64,000 nucleotides of DNA from an uncultured Pseudomonadota bacterium (GCA_937920275.1 CALGVD010000136.1:62001-126000); one strand, 5' to 3'. Positions 1 through 9,120 are shown, numbered from the stretch's first letter. The notes: generated from the sequence alone by a model not told the origin. Program-made: numbers and translations.

Positions 1-1
1 T

Positions 2-697
2 TCGCTCGATGGCTTCACCCACGAGCGCAACTTCACTCTGAGTCCCTTGCTCGGCAGTCGTCTGGTGCGTTTCGAGAAGCGCGCCGGGACCGATCTGCTC
101 GATTTCGAGACCTGGCGTGCGCTCGATACGCTCTCTCTCCACCAGCCGCGCTATGTCATCTTCGGGTCGATGCGCGAGCGTGCCGCGATCGCGTGGGGCG
201 GCGCTGACAACGGCGTCGGCAGCACGCTGCGTGGCCGGCATGGCGACGCGTTGCGGCGAAATCCACGGGCTGCGCGGGCTGCCGAACGGAGCATCAGCCG
301 ACAGCGGGGCTATCGCGGTTTGCCGTCGCTCTACGATCTCTCTGCTGCGCAGCGCGCGGAGTCCGCCCCGCCTCGCGTGGTGGTGCGGTTACGGCTGCCC
401 GCCCAGTCGCGGCGTGGTGCCGCCGAACTGCTGGGGTTCGGTTCTGTGCTGCGCGGTGCGGGTGACACGGTCGCGCTGGCCCCAGAGCGGTCCAACGGGT
501 CAGGCGATCTGTTCGCCGAGGCCGCCGCCTCGACGCGGTTCCTCCGCCTCGAACCCCGTCGTGATGGCGCACAGGAGACGCCCAGTCTCTATTCGCCTTA
601 CTGGCGCTCGACGCTGGCGCCTCTTTCGATCCCCGATCGCATGCTGCTCGCCACCGTCGATGGCACACCCGTATGGATGGCCGGGGTGCCGCGATGA
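2..697 (+). CDS. C-terminal part of a tad-locus protein, possibly TadG-like (5' truncated)
   Basis: The frame is open from the left edge, so the true start lies outside the window; about 231 residues are visible. No catalytic motif or membrane segment is seen in this part. The C-terminus contains a short S-P-Y-W element in a context I associate with TadG-related Flp-pilus proteins, but this is recollection of a family pattern rather than an alignment. Its stop overlaps the ATG of the next gene (ATGA at 694-697), so it is probably the preceding member of the tad operon. The function is not established; an unrelated hypothetical protein of the same operon is the alternative. Confidence 0.5.
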   Translation, partial: SLDGFTHERNFTLSPLLGSRLVRFEKRAGTDLLDFETWRALDTLSLHQPRYVIFGSMRERAAIAWGGADNGVGSTLRGRHGDALRRNPRAARAAERSISRQRGYRGLPSLYDLSAAQRAESAPPRVVVRLRLPAQSRRGAAELLGFGSVLRGAGDTVALAPERSNGSGDLFAEAAASTRFLRLEPRRDGAQETPSLYSPYWRSTLAPLSIPDRMLLATVDGTPVWMAGVPR

Positions 698-1377
698 TGT
701 CGCGGCAGTCAGCCCGTGGCCAAGCCTTGACCGAGACGCTGGTGGCGATCCTGCTGCTCGCGCCGCTCTTGATCGCGACGATCGATCTGTGGCAACGACA
801 GACTGCAATCCAGTCCGTCCAGTCCTCCGCCCGTGCCGGCGTATTGGCGGCCCATCATGGCGTTGATATCGACGCTTACGCCGCCCGACCCGACGGGCGG
901 GTCCGCGGATCCGAAGTGACGGTCATCGCTGCGGCGCAACCCTCGGCCGCACGGACCACGGAGGATTGGGCGTTCGGGCTGTTGCTGCCCGCCCAAGTGA
1001 TCGGCGTCGGGCAGTTCGACCTCGCACGAGACCAGGCCAGGAATGCGCGATCGACGGCGCGTCTCAACGAGGGACCCGCGCTGCAGTGGCTGCGTGCCGG
1101 ACGGTCACCGACCTTTCAGGCGGAGCTTTCGATCCTCGTCGATGACTGGCAGGCCGACGATGCTGAAACGGTACGGCGCCGGACGGCGGCACTTTCAAGC
1201 GCCGGTCGCCTCGCGGCGTGGCGGACTCCTTTGGAAATCATGGCGGCACCGATGCGTCTCTTTGAGCCCGCCGTCGCTCGACTTTGTCTCGGCCGGATAG
1301 ACCCCGATATCGTGCCGACCGATCGACTGACCGGAAGCCGTCGTGGCATGTCCGATCTGAGGACACAGCCGTGTTGA
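694..1377 (+). CDS. Pseudopilin-like tad-locus protein (TadE/F-like N-terminus)
   Basis: A 227-residue protein. The start at 694 is chosen because its ATG overlaps the upstream stop and gives a short basic leader. Near the N-terminus a Gly (residue 9) is followed by QALTE, which places Glu at +5 and a hydrophobic helix directly after it: the class IVb prepilin arrangement cut by TadV/CpaA-type peptidases. The remainder is polar with no recognisable domain and would sit outside the inner membrane. Context between tad genes supports a minor pilin or assembly role. It overlaps the next gene by a few bases. Confidence 0.6.
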   Translation: MMSRQSARGQALTETLVAILLLAPLLIATIDLWQRQTAIQSVQSSARAGVLAAHHGVDIDAYAARPDGRVRGSEVTVIAAAQPSAARTTEDWAFGLLLPAQVIGVGQFDLARDQARNARSTARLNEGPALQWLRAGRSPTFQAELSILVDDWQADDAETVRRRTAALSSAGRLAAWRTPLEIMAAPMRLFEPAVARLCLGRIDPDIVPTDRLTGSRRGMSDLRTQPC

Positions 1378-2087
1378 GGCTGCTTCTCGCCGGCCTACGA
1401 CTCGGGTGCCTCGTTTTGGCGGCCCACAGCTTGCAGCTCATCAGCGTGGCTGACGCGGGGCTCGAGTCGGATCGGGCAACCCCTAGGCCGCGATGGGTGG
1501 TCGATCGGGTGCGGGTCAACGGTGTCCCGCTCGAGACGCGCGCGACGGCTGTCGCGGCGGACCGTGCAGTCCTCACCGAGCGCCTCTCGACACTCTGGGG
1601 AAAGACTGCGCACCGTCTCGATATCACAGGCTCGTCAACGCCGTCACCGGCGTCGTTGACGCTGCAACAAGACGCCGAGCGGACGGTGATCGGTCGGCAA
1701 CGCGGCCGATTGCACGAGGTCATCAGCCTGCGCGATGCCCCCTCGGGCGGCACGAGCATCGTGGTCTCGGTATCCGATCTTTCCCGCCCTGCGGCCAAAC
1801 TTCCGCGCTTGCCCTTCCGTCCGCCGTACGGTCTTCGCGCCGTCACCGTGATCGAGCAGGAAGCCCCGGGCGGCGCGACGACGATTGTGCTCGACAGCCC
1901 AGATGCTCACGAGATCACCGCGTCGCGACTAAGAAAAGCCCTACAGGCGGCTGGCTGGGTCGTTCGTACCGATCCCTCTGCCCGCGCGTTATGGGCCGAT
2001 CGCCGCGGTGAGCGCCTGGATGCGGTGACGATGCGCAGCGGTCACAGAACACGGGTCATCGTTCAGGTGTCGGTCGATGCGCGCTGA
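1371..2087 (+). CDS. Hypothetical exported protein in the tad operon
   Basis: 238 residues from a GTG at 1371 (a TTG at 1374 overlapping the previous stop is an alternative). The N-terminus is a good Sec signal peptide: two Arg, then a Leu/Ala-rich core. The mature part is Arg/Asp/Thr-rich without cysteine pairs or a motif I recognise. The overlapping starts and stops on both sides imply co-translation with the pilus genes, so a periplasmic accessory role in Flp-pilus assembly, in the place taken by RcpB-like proteins elsewhere, is plausible but inferred from position only. Confidence 0.55.
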   Translation: MLRLLLAGLRLGCLVLAAHSLQLISVADAGLESDRATPRPRWVVDRVRVNGVPLETRATAVAADRAVLTERLSTLWGKTAHRLDITGSSTPSPASLTLQQDAERTVIGRQRGRLHEVISLRDAPSGGTSIVVSVSDLSRPAAKLPRLPFRPPYGLRAVTVIEQEAPGGATTIVLDSPDAHEITASRLRKALQAAGWVVRTDPSARALWADRRGERLDAVTMRSGHRTRVIVQVSVDAR

Positions 2088-2271
2088 CTTTCCGCATAGA
2101 GCGCCTCGCAGGCAACTCGGGCAAGCGAGTGTGGAATTCGCGCTGGTGGCAGCGGTTCTCGTGGCTGCAATGCTGCTGCCGTGGGCCCGGGGGTTGTCAC
2201 CCGCCGAGTGGTTGCTTGGCGCGATCGTCGCGGCTGCCCGCGATTATCCAGCATGGCTTGCGATCCTTTGA
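2077..2271 (+). CDS. Short Flp/TadE-like prepilin
   Basis: 64 residues, starting at an ATG that overlaps the end of the previous gene. After a basic leader, Gly15 is followed by QASVEF: Glu at +5 and Phe at +6, then a 17-18 residue hydrophobic stretch. This matches the class IVb prepilin cleavage and helix pattern of Flp pilins and TadE/F pseudopilins. The size fits a Flp-type pilin, but the tail after the helix contains a second hydrophobic segment and several Trp and Pro, unlike a typical major pilin; a minor pilin is equally possible. The 21 bases to the next start contain a weak purine-rich stretch. Confidence 0.6.
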   Translation: MRADFPHRAPRRQLGQASVEFALVAAVLVAAMLLPWARGLSPAEWLLGAIVAAARDYPAWLAIL

Positions 2272-2292
2272 ACGATTTTTGGAGACGATGAC

Positions 2293-3207
2293 ATGGGAAG
2301 AAAGATCCTTGATCTGTTGGCTGCATGGTGGTTGCTGCCTGTCGCGTTGGTGTGCGGCCTTGTGGCGTTTCTCGGTTCGCAGCGCCATCTGGCCGAGCGA
2401 GCTGCGTCGGTCGAACAGCGTTGGCAGCAGCGATACACCCCGACGAAGGTGATCGTCGCGGCGCGTGATCTGCCGGCAGGTCGGGTGTTGCGGGAGGCTG
2501 ATCTGGCGCGTCGGGACATGCCCTCCGCCTTCGTGCCAGGTGGCGCATTGCCAGCGGACACGCCGGTGCGCGTTGTCGGGCAGCAATTGGTCTTTGCCCT
2601 GAAGGCCGGTGATGCATTGGTCGAGGCCCATCTGGCCGGACGCCGGGGCCCGACCCTGTCGGCGAGGTTGCAGCAAGGGACGCGTGCGGTGACGGTGCCC
2701 GTCGACGAGGTGAGCTCACAGGCCGGGCTCGTCCGCCCGGGCGATCGCATCGACCTGATGCTCGCAGAGGAGCGCACCGAGGTCAGCGGTCGCTGTGTGG
2801 TGGTACGCCCGTTGCTCGAAGCGGTGACCGTGCTCGCCACAGGGCGATCGCAGCGTGCCTTGCCTGGCGTGGGCTTCGCTCCAGCTGGGGTGTTCGAGGA
2901 AGCCGGCTTCGCGGCGGACTACTCGACCATCACCCTCGATGTGACTCCCGAACAGGCCCAGTTGCTGGCAGTCGGACTGCGGATCGGCGAACTGGTGCCG
3001 TTGCTACGGCCCGAGGGCGACGAAATGCGTTCGCCGCCGGCGGTGGCGGGGGCGAACGGTCGCACCGCCTGTAACGCAGCGACGCTCGGTGAGCCCGTGA
3101 CGACGGCGGTTCGACGATCGGTACGCGCGTCGACCGCAAGCCTCGAACTGCTGGTCGGAGGATCCGGAGCGCCCGCCTTGTCCAAGCACTTCTTCGCTGA
3201 ACCATGA
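2293..3207 (+). CDS. cpaB: Flp pilus assembly protein CpaB/RcpC
   Basis: 304 residues. An N-terminal membrane helix (about residues 12-30) is followed by a SAF domain (about 50-120) containing the typical ARDLPAG and a downstream RDMP element, then an RcpC-type second SAF-like region starting around residue 130. CpaB proteins lie in the periplasm and are thought to act with the secretin RcpA/CpaC in the outer-membrane part of the Flp pilus. It is directly followed by the secretin gene, the usual order in tad loci. The length is close to the family norm. Confidence 0.9.
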   Translation: MGRKILDLLAAWWLLPVALVCGLVAFLGSQRHLAERAASVEQRWQQRYTPTKVIVAARDLPAGRVLREADLARRDMPSAFVPGGALPADTPVRVVGQQLVFALKAGDALVEAHLAGRRGPTLSARLQQGTRAVTVPVDEVSSQAGLVRPGDRIDLMLAEERTEVSGRCVVVRPLLEAVTVLATGRSQRALPGVGFAPAGVFEEAGFAADYSTITLDVTPEQAQLLAVGLRIGELVPLLRPEGDEMRSPPAVAGANGRTACNAATLGEPVTTAVRRSVRASTASLELLVGGSGAPALSKHFFAEP

Positions 3208-3254
3208 ATTTGATCCCAGCGCACACCGAACCCAAGAGATCTCAAGGAGTCCCG

Positions 3255-4688
3255 ATGAACAAAGTTCTGCGGAATATCGCGTTGATGCTGCTCGGCCTGT
3301 TTCTCTCGGACGGGATCCGTGCTTCCGACACGCCCGGCGTGCTGCAGGCGCTGCCCGCTTCGATCAACCGTCTTGAGGCGACTCAGGTCCCCTCCGAGAT
3401 GACGCTATTTGTCGGCGATAGCAGAGTGTTCGATCTGCGAACGGTGCGCGTTGCCGTCGGCAACGGCAAGATCGTGTCCGTCTCGCCGATCGGCGGCCAG
3501 CAGCTGGTGTTCATCGGCCAATCCATCGGCAGCACGGTGGTGCAATTCTGGCTGCGCGGGGGCGGTCTCCATCGTATGACCGTGACGGTGGTGGCCAACG
3601 ATCTTGTCGCCACCTTGTCGGCAGTCAACGAACTGCTTCACGACGCTCGTGGCGTGACGGCGGCGCTGCGCGGATCGCGCGTCGTACTCGAAGGCGATGC
3701 AGCCGACTCACGCGCCAGGGAGCGTGCCGCCTCGGTGGCTGCGATGTTCCCCGGAACGGTGGTGGACTTCGTCGCCAAACCGGGATGGGAGGTGATGGTC
3801 CATGTCGATGTCCGGATCGTGGAGTTCAGGCGCGGTCGGCTGCGGGAGCTCGGCATCCGTTGGCGCGATGAGACCGACGGCCCGAACGCCGGGGTGATCG
3901 GAGACCTGCTCGCCAACGACCGGTTCCGAGTGATACCGCCTGAGTCGGGTATCCCGCCCGAGGCGTTCGACCCGTTGCCGGTGAAGACCGCCGTGCGCGG
4001 CTATCTCGGCATCGCAAGCACTTTGGATTCACGGCTTCGGATGCTCGAGCAGGTCGGCGAGGCGACCATCGTGGCAGAGCCCCAATTGAGTTGCCGAAGC
4101 GGCGGTGCCGCGCGGTTCGTCGCCGGCGGTGAGATCCCGGTGCCGGTGGTCAACGGCGTCGGTTCAACCGATGTCGAGTATCGGGAGTACGGTGTCATCC
4201 TCGACATCAAGCCGGTTGCGGATGCGAGCGGTGCGATCTTTGCACGCGTTGAGACTGAACTCAGTCAGATCGACAGTGCACAGCGTATCAACGGAGTGCC
4301 GGGCCTGCTCAAGCGGCGCTCGACCACCGACATCAACCTGCGTAGCGGTGAGACACTCGTCATCGCCGGTCTTGCGAGCCGGCAGCGTAGCGTCGACAAC
4401 GCCGGACTGCCCGGTCTTGTCCGTATCCCCGGCGTGGGACGCTTGTTCGGTACCCGTGGGCAGCGTGGCGAAGAATCCGAGATCGTGATCTTCCTGACGC
4501 CGCGTGTGGCGCGGCAGTCAGAGCCCTCCGCCTCGGGAAGGACCAGTCTCGATGTATCACGCATCGAGGCAGCCGAGGAATCAGATCGCGAGATGCTGCG
4601 ACGGGCGCAGCAGCGCATCGAAGCCCTGCGTGGCACGGTCCCGGCGGTGGAGCGTGAACCGGAGCGTGCACCGGAGCGTGCGCCGTGA
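3255..4688 (+). CDS. cpaC: Flp pilus secretin RcpA/CpaC
   Basis: 477 residues. The start at 3255 is preferred over an upstream in-frame ATG at 3204 because AAGGAG lies six bases before it and it gives a clear signal peptide. The order is a pilus N-terminal domain (about 40-110), a BON-like region with VNELL and later VDFV (about 115-180), and the secretin core (about 255-430) with GGEIPVP and a terminal QR-S-D-G loop pattern. It forms the outer-membrane channel of the Tad apparatus. The C-terminus ends in a charged PER-rich tail, encoded by a short imperfect tandem repeat, beyond the usual secretin end. Confidence 0.93.
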   Translation: MNKVLRNIALMLLGLFLSDGIRASDTPGVLQALPASINRLEATQVPSEMTLFVGDSRVFDLRTVRVAVGNGKIVSVSPIGGQQLVFIGQSIGSTVVQFWLRGGGLHRMTVTVVANDLVATLSAVNELLHDARGVTAALRGSRVVLEGDAADSRARERAASVAAMFPGTVVDFVAKPGWEVMVHVDVRIVEFRRGRLRELGIRWRDETDGPNAGVIGDLLANDRFRVIPPESGIPPEAFDPLPVKTAVRGYLGIASTLDSRLRMLEQVGEATIVAEPQLSCRSGGAARFVAGGEIPVPVVNGVGSTDVEYREYGVILDIKPVADASGAIFARVETELSQIDSAQRINGVPGLLKRRSTTDINLRSGETLVIAGLASRQRSVDNAGLPGLVRIPGVGRLFGTRGQRGEESEIVIFLTPRVARQSEPSASGRTSLDVSRIEAAEESDREMLRRAQQRIEALRGTVPAVEREPERAPERAP

Positions 4689-6319
4689 GGGCGCATGACA
4701 GGTCCGTACGCGTCGAGGTGCGTGTCGAGCGCTTACCTCCCGGGACGCATCTGGCAGGCCAGGCTGATGACTGCGCGATCCGGTTGCGCGGCGCGGGTGT
4801 CGGCGGCCACCACCTGCGCATCGATCTGGCGACCGAGGGGACTTATCGTGTCACGGATCTCGGTGCGTCGGCGGGGACCCGCGTCAATGGTGAGCGGGTT
4901 GTGGTCGCGGACAACCTCGGCGAGATCGATGTCATCCGTGTCGGCGATGACGAATTCACCGTGCAGGTCATCGGGCGTCCGCCGAATGCCTCGTCGCCGC
5001 CCTCCACCGCTCGTAGTGGTCGAGGTGAGACATCCGCCCGGTTCATCGAGATGGCGAACCAACTCCACCGCCGCCTGCTCGAGCAACTCGATCTGCGTAG
5101 GCGTGATGTCGCGACGATGGATGACAGCGCCCTGCGTGCGCTCGCCGGGAGATTGCTTGCGCCGTTGGCTGCAGACGCTGCCTCGCTAGACCCGATCGAT
5201 GCTGATGATCTGCAGCGATTCGTGCTCGATGAGGCGCTCGGGCTCGGACCCTTGGAGTCCCTGCTGGCGGATGACGATGTGCGCGAGATCATGGTCAACG
5301 GACCAGAGAGGATCTTCGTCGAATCCAAGGGTTTGCTGAGGGAGACAAGGCTTCGATTCAGCAGCGAGGCGGCTTTGCGCGGCATCGTGGAGCGCATCGT
5401 TACCCCGATCGGTCGGCGCATCGACGACGCATCGCCGATGGTCGACGCTCGTCTGCCCGACGGTTCGCGTGTGAATGTGGTCGTGCCGCCGCTCGCCTTG
5501 CGTGGTACCGCCATGACGATCCGCCGTTTCGGACGGCTTCGTCTCGGTCCACAGGAACTCATCGATCGACAGACCTTGAATGCAGCGATGCTTGAGTTTC
5601 TACGCACCTGCGTGGCGCATCGACGCAACATGCTGGTCTCCGGTGGGACCGGTTCGGGCAAGACCACGCTGCTCAATGTCCTCTCGAGCTTGATCCCTCG
5701 CGAGGAGCGGGTGGTGACGATCGAGGACTCCGCGGAACTCGCTTTCGATCATCCGAACCTCGTCGCACTCGAGACGCGGCCGCCGAACATCGAGGGCCGG
5801 GGCGAAGTGTCGGTCCGTGAACTGGTGCGCAATGCCTTACGGATGCGGCCGGATCGGCTCGTGATCGGGGAGTGCCGTGGTGGCGAGACGCTCGACATGC
5901 TGCAGGCGATGAACACCGGCCATGATGGTTCGTTGAGCACGGTCCACGCCAACAGCCCCCGCGAGCTGTTGTCACGACTCGAGGTCATGGTCCTGATGTC
6001 TGGGGTGGAGTTGCCGGTATCCGCGATCCGCGAGCAGATCGCGAGCTCGGTCCACCTCATCGCGCACCAAGCGCGCTTTGCCTGTGGCACCCGTCGAATC
6101 ACCCACATCACGGAAGTGACCGGCCTCGTCGCCGGGACCGTCCAGACCCAGGACATCTTCCGGTTCGAGGCGGTCGATGATCGTGGCCGCCAGGGCGGGC
6201 AGGGCGGATTCCAAGCGACCGGCCACATCCCGCAGTTCCTCGAGCGCAGCGCACCACGCGGGTCCCGTCCCGACCTGCGCATCTTTCAATGCGGAAGTGC
6301 ATCACAGGTGGCGCCGTGA
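4685..6319 (+). CDS. tadA: Tad pilus assembly ATPase TadA/CpaF with N-terminal FHA domain
   Basis: 544 residues from a GTG overlapping the secretin stop. Residues about 1-100 have the FHA fold pattern ([13 protein letters not shown] near residue 60), although the usual phosphothreonine-contacting Arg and Ser-x-x-His appear altered (GQ and GGHH). From about 125 onward it is a CpaF-type secretion ATPase with Walker [10 protein letters not shown] at 320-328 and a Walker B/His-box region [14 protein letters not shown] near 390-402. The ATPase powers pilus extension, and perhaps retraction, at the cytoplasmic face together with TadB/TadC. A separate TadZ/CpaE gene, usually nearby, is not seen in this window. 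Confidence 0.92.
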   Translation: MRAHDRSVRVEVRVERLPPGTHLAGQADDCAIRLRGAGVGGHHLRIDLATEGTYRVTDLGASAGTRVNGERVVVADNLGEIDVIRVGDDEFTVQVIGRPPNASSPPSTARSGRGETSARFIEMANQLHRRLLEQLDLRRRDVATMDDSALRALAGRLLAPLAADAASLDPIDADDLQRFVLDEALGLGPLESLLADDDVREIMVNGPERIFVESKGLLRETRLRFSSEAALRGIVERIVTPIGRRIDDASPMVDARLPDGSRVNVVVPPLALRGTAMTIRRFGRLRLGPQELIDRQTLNAAMLEFLRTCVAHRRNMLVSGGTGSGKTTLLNVLSSLIPREERVVTIEDSAELAFDHPNLVALETRPPNIEGRGEVSVRELVRNALRMRPDRLVIGECRGGETLDMLQAMNTGHDGSLSTVHANSPRELLSRLEVMVLMSGVELPVSAIREQIASSVHLIAHQARFACGTRRITHITEVTGLVAGTVQTQDIFRFEAVDDRGRQGGQGGFQATGHIPQFLERSAPRGSRPDLRIFQCGSASQVAP

Positions 6320-7167
6320 GCACCCCGTTCTGGATACCCGCGCTTGCGATCGGCTTGGGTGCGGCGATCGTCGGCTGGGGCGTCGCGCGGACGGCGGCGC
6401 GGGCGCTTGGTCATCACCGTCGCCATCTCGCGCATCTCAATCAGGTGCAATTGGTCGAACTGTTCCTGTTCGTCGAGCCTGCTACGTTCCTGCGCATCAA
6501 CCTGATCGTGCTGCTCATCGCAACAGTCGTGTTCGGTTGGTTGGCGGGCCTGTATGGCGCTGCGCTCGCGATGCTGCTCACCGCCGTGGCGCCACGCGCG
6601 CTCTACCTCTGGCTGCGTAAACGAAGATTGCGGGCGCTCGAGAGGCAGTTGCCGGACATCGCCGATTCGCTCGCCAGCAGTCTGCGTGCGGGTCTCGGTC
6701 TCGGCCAGGCGATCGCCCGTGTCGCACAACACCAGCCGCCCCCCGCTGCGCAGGAGTTCGCCCTGCTGGTCCGTGAACACCGGCTTGGCATACCTCTTGA
6801 GCAGGCGCTCTCCGATCTCGCCGTTCGCAGTGACCTTCGTGACCTGCACATGCTGGTGGCGACGCTCGGCATCGCGCGTGATCTGGGCGGCGGCTTGGCG
6901 GACGCGCTCGAACGGTTCGGTGCGTCGATCCGCAGGCGTTTGGTCATGGAAGATCGTATCCGGGCGCTGACTGCGCAAGGCCGACTTCAGGGCATCGTCA
7001 TGGGTATCCTGCCGATCGCGCTGGGTGCGGTGCTGTTCGTGCTCGAACCGGTGCAGATGCGCAAGCTTTTCACGGAGCCGGTCGGTTGGCTGACCATCGG
7101 CGGTGTGGTGCTGCTGGAGTTCGGCGGCTTTCTGTTGCTGCGGCGTATCGTGAGCATCCGGGTATGA
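6316..7167 (+). CDS. tadB: Tad pilus inner-membrane platform protein TadB
   Basis: 283 residues. The GTG at 6316 overlaps the TadA stop (GTGA) and is preferred over an ATG at 6289. Two N-terminal membrane segments precede a type II secretion F (T2SSF) domain with the typical LPDIADSLASSLRAGLGLGQA segment (about residues 110-132), and two further helices follow near the C-terminus. TadB pairs with TadC as the membrane platform on which the ATPase acts. It overlaps tadC by four bases (ATGA). Confidence 0.92.
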   Translation: MSTPFWIPALAIGLGAAIVGWGVARTAARALGHHRRHLAHLNQVQLVELFLFVEPATFLRINLIVLLIATVVFGWLAGLYGAALAMLLTAVAPRALYLWLRKRRLRALERQLPDIADSLASSLRAGLGLGQAIARVAQHQPPPAAQEFALLVREHRLGIPLEQALSDLAVRSDLRDLHMLVATLGIARDLGGGLADALERFGASIRRRLVMEDRIRALTAQGRLQGIVMGILPIALGAVLFVLEPVQMRKLFTEPVGWLTIGGVVLLEFGGFLLLRRIVSIRV

Positions 7168-8033
7168 GCGGTCTGTGGATCGCCGTCGCCGCTGCGGTCG
7201 CCGTCACGATCCTTGCGGCCTTGATCGGCCGACGCTTGCCTGCGTGGTGGATGAACATCGCCGATGGTCGACGCTCCGCCACGCGTGCGGCTGAAGTGCC
7301 GAAGCTTCTTCGTCTGCTGTTACCGATCTCCGAGCCGGTCGCGGTCTGGCTCGGGCCGCGGCTGCCCACGACCCTGCGCGAGTCTCTGCAACGACGGCTG
7401 CGACTGGCGGGGATCGATGAGGAGGTCCTGCCACAGCAATGGCTGGCCGTCTGCGGCGCGTCGGCGCTCATCGCCGCGGCGGTCGGCGGGGTCGTCGTCT
7501 TAAAACCGTGGGTCGTGATCGGCCTGTCTTTGCTCGGCGCCATGATGCCGATGCTCTGGATGCGCGACGCGGTGATCCGCCGCGCCCAGGAAGTTATCCG
7601 CGACCTGCCGGTCTATGTCGACATGCTGACGCTCACTTTGGAAGCCGGTGGCGCCTTGAGCGTCGCACTCAAAGTGGCGACCGATCGCGCGCCGGATGGC
7701 GTCCTGCGCCGTGCATTCATGCGGGTGCAGGGTGACCTCCGTGCCGGGCGCAGCCGAAGTGAGGCGTTGCTGGCTTTAGGTGAGCGATTGTCGCTGCCGG
7801 CGGTCGATCCGCTGGTCGCAGCGCTCGTGCAAGCGGAGTCGAGTGGCGCGAGCCTCGCAACGGTGCTGCGGGCACAGGCCGATCAGCGGTTGCATGAACG
7901 TTTCGCGCGGGCCGAGAAACTCGCTTTGGAAGCGCCGGTCAAGATGTTGGGACCGTTGGTCCTGTGCATCTTCCCGTGCACTTTCCTGGTGTTGGCCTTT
8001 CCATTGGTGATGCGCTTTCTCGGGGAGGGCTGA
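7164..8033 (+). CDS. tadC: Tad pilus inner-membrane platform protein TadC
   Basis: 289 residues; the ATG at 7164 overlaps the tadB stop. It has an N-terminal helix, two central helices, a T2SSF domain with IRDLPVYVDMLTLTLEAG (about residues 145-162) and a terminal helix pair. The paralogous platform protein to TadB, in the canonical tadA-B-C order. The next gene starts five bases after the stop. Confidence 0.92.
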   Translation: MSGLWIAVAAAVAVTILAALIGRRLPAWWMNIADGRRSATRAAEVPKLLRLLLPISEPVAVWLGPRLPTTLRESLQRRLRLAGIDEEVLPQQWLAVCGASALIAAAVGGVVVLKPWVVIGLSLLGAMMPMLWMRDAVIRRAQEVIRDLPVYVDMLTLTLEAGGALSVALKVATDRAPDGVLRRAFMRVQGDLRAGRSRSEALLALGERLSLPAVDPLVAALVQAESSGASLATVLRAQADQRLHERFARAEKLALEAPVKMLGPLVLCIFPCTFLVLAFPLVMRFLGEG

Positions 8034-8037
8034 GGAC

Positions 8038-9120
8038 ATGGCGCCTGTCCAACAGATCCTCTTCGTCGATGGCTGGGCGAGCGCTGTGCGGGTGCGCCGC
8101 GCTGTAGGCTGGTTCGCTCGGGCTCGTGGCGTCTGGCCGGATCGGCGATGGCCTGCTTCGCAGGCCTTGTTGCTACCGGGTTGCCGCTCGATACACACCT
8201 GCGGCCTCGCGCGGCCGCTCGATGTGGTGTTCACCGACGAGGAAGGTCGCGTCCTCGTCGTCCATCGCGCGGTACCGCCATGGCGCGTCCGGTCGGAGCC
8301 CGCGGCTTGCGCGACCTGGGAGTTCGCGGCAGGGGTGTCGGCGCGTCTCGGAATCGTCCGCGGCGGACGATTGAATGTGCGTCGGATGCGCGGTGCCACA
8401 CTCGTCGAGTTCATGCTCGCTGCCATGCTGGTCGTCTTTCCGATGGTATTCGTCACTTTGGAGCTTGCTCGATTGATCGTGACGAGCCATGCGTTGCAGC
8501 ACGCCGTCAACGACACCGCGCGCGAGGCGGGATTCGGTGCGCCCTCGGGCGTCGGTCTTCGGCAGTCACTCGCTTATGGGCTGTTGCCGCTCTTCTTACC
8601 ATCCGATCCCGCCGCTGCGCTCGCGCCACGGCCAGCGGGGCCTGCGGAACTTGAAATTGAACCGGGTGTTGCGGCGTTGGCGGTCGCTTACCGTGAGACG
8701 TTCCGGCCTGATCTGCTTGATGTGCGCCTTGAGACACCCGAGGGCGGCATCGCAGACCCCGGCTTTGGCGCCATCGATTGGCCGGAGGGAGGCGGTGCCT
8801 GGCGCCTTCGGGTGCGCTACTGCCGAGAACTGATCTTCCCATTGGCCCGTCAATTGATCTCCGGGGTGGCGCGTTGGCGTAACGGGTCGCCGTTCGAGCA
8901 GGCGTGTCTCGCCCGGGAGCGTGTTCCTATCGAGGCGTGGGCGATGGTGCTTCGTCCTCGCTGGGAGCCGCGGTCCTTGCCGGGTGATCTCCCAACGCCA
9001 CAACCACCAGGGCCGCTACCGATACCGTTGCCGACTCCTGATCTACCGCCCTACCCGGTCCCGCCAGCCCCGATCAACCCCCCGATCACCCCCGAGATCA
9101 CCCCTGAGGTCAGTCTGTGA
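8038..9120 (+). CDS. DUF192 domain fused to a TadE-like pseudopilin
   Basis: 360 residues in one uninterrupted frame. Residues about 1-115 match DUF192/COG1430, with an IHT...PLDVVFTDEEGRVL core, a PPWR element and a final ARLGI...GG. At residues 117-140 a new start-like Met-Arg-Gly is followed by ATLVEF and a hydrophobic helix, the TadE prepilin signature. The mature TadE-like part ends in a Pro-rich tail (from about 320). An ATG at 8386 (residue 117) could start TadE independently, but no obvious Shine-Dalgarno precedes it. If cleaved after Gly119, the DUF192 portion would remain cytoplasmic. The 3' end overlaps the convergent neighbour by 11 bases. Confidence 0.8.
   Translation: MAPVQQILFVDGWASAVRVRRAVGWFARARGVWPDRRWPASQALLLPGCRSIHTCGLARPLDVVFTDEEGRVLVVHRAVPPWRVRSEPAACATWEFAAGVSARLGIVRGGRLNVRRMRGATLVEFMLAAMLVVFPMVFVTLELARLIVTSHALQHAVNDTAREAGFGAPSGVGLRQSLAYGLLPLFLPSDPAAALAPRPAGPAELEIEPGVAALAVAYRETFRPDLLDVRLETPEGGIADPGFGAIDWPEGGGAWRLRVRYCRELIFPLARQLISGVARWRNGSPFEQACLARERVPIEAWAMVLRPRWEPRSLPGDLPTPQPPGPLPIPLPTPDLPPYPVPPAPINPPITPEITPEVSL

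Noticed and set aside
4648-4688. Short tandem repeat at the end of the secretin gene
   Set aside because: It only encodes a PER-rich tail; two to three imperfect copies are too few to treat as a separate repeat element.
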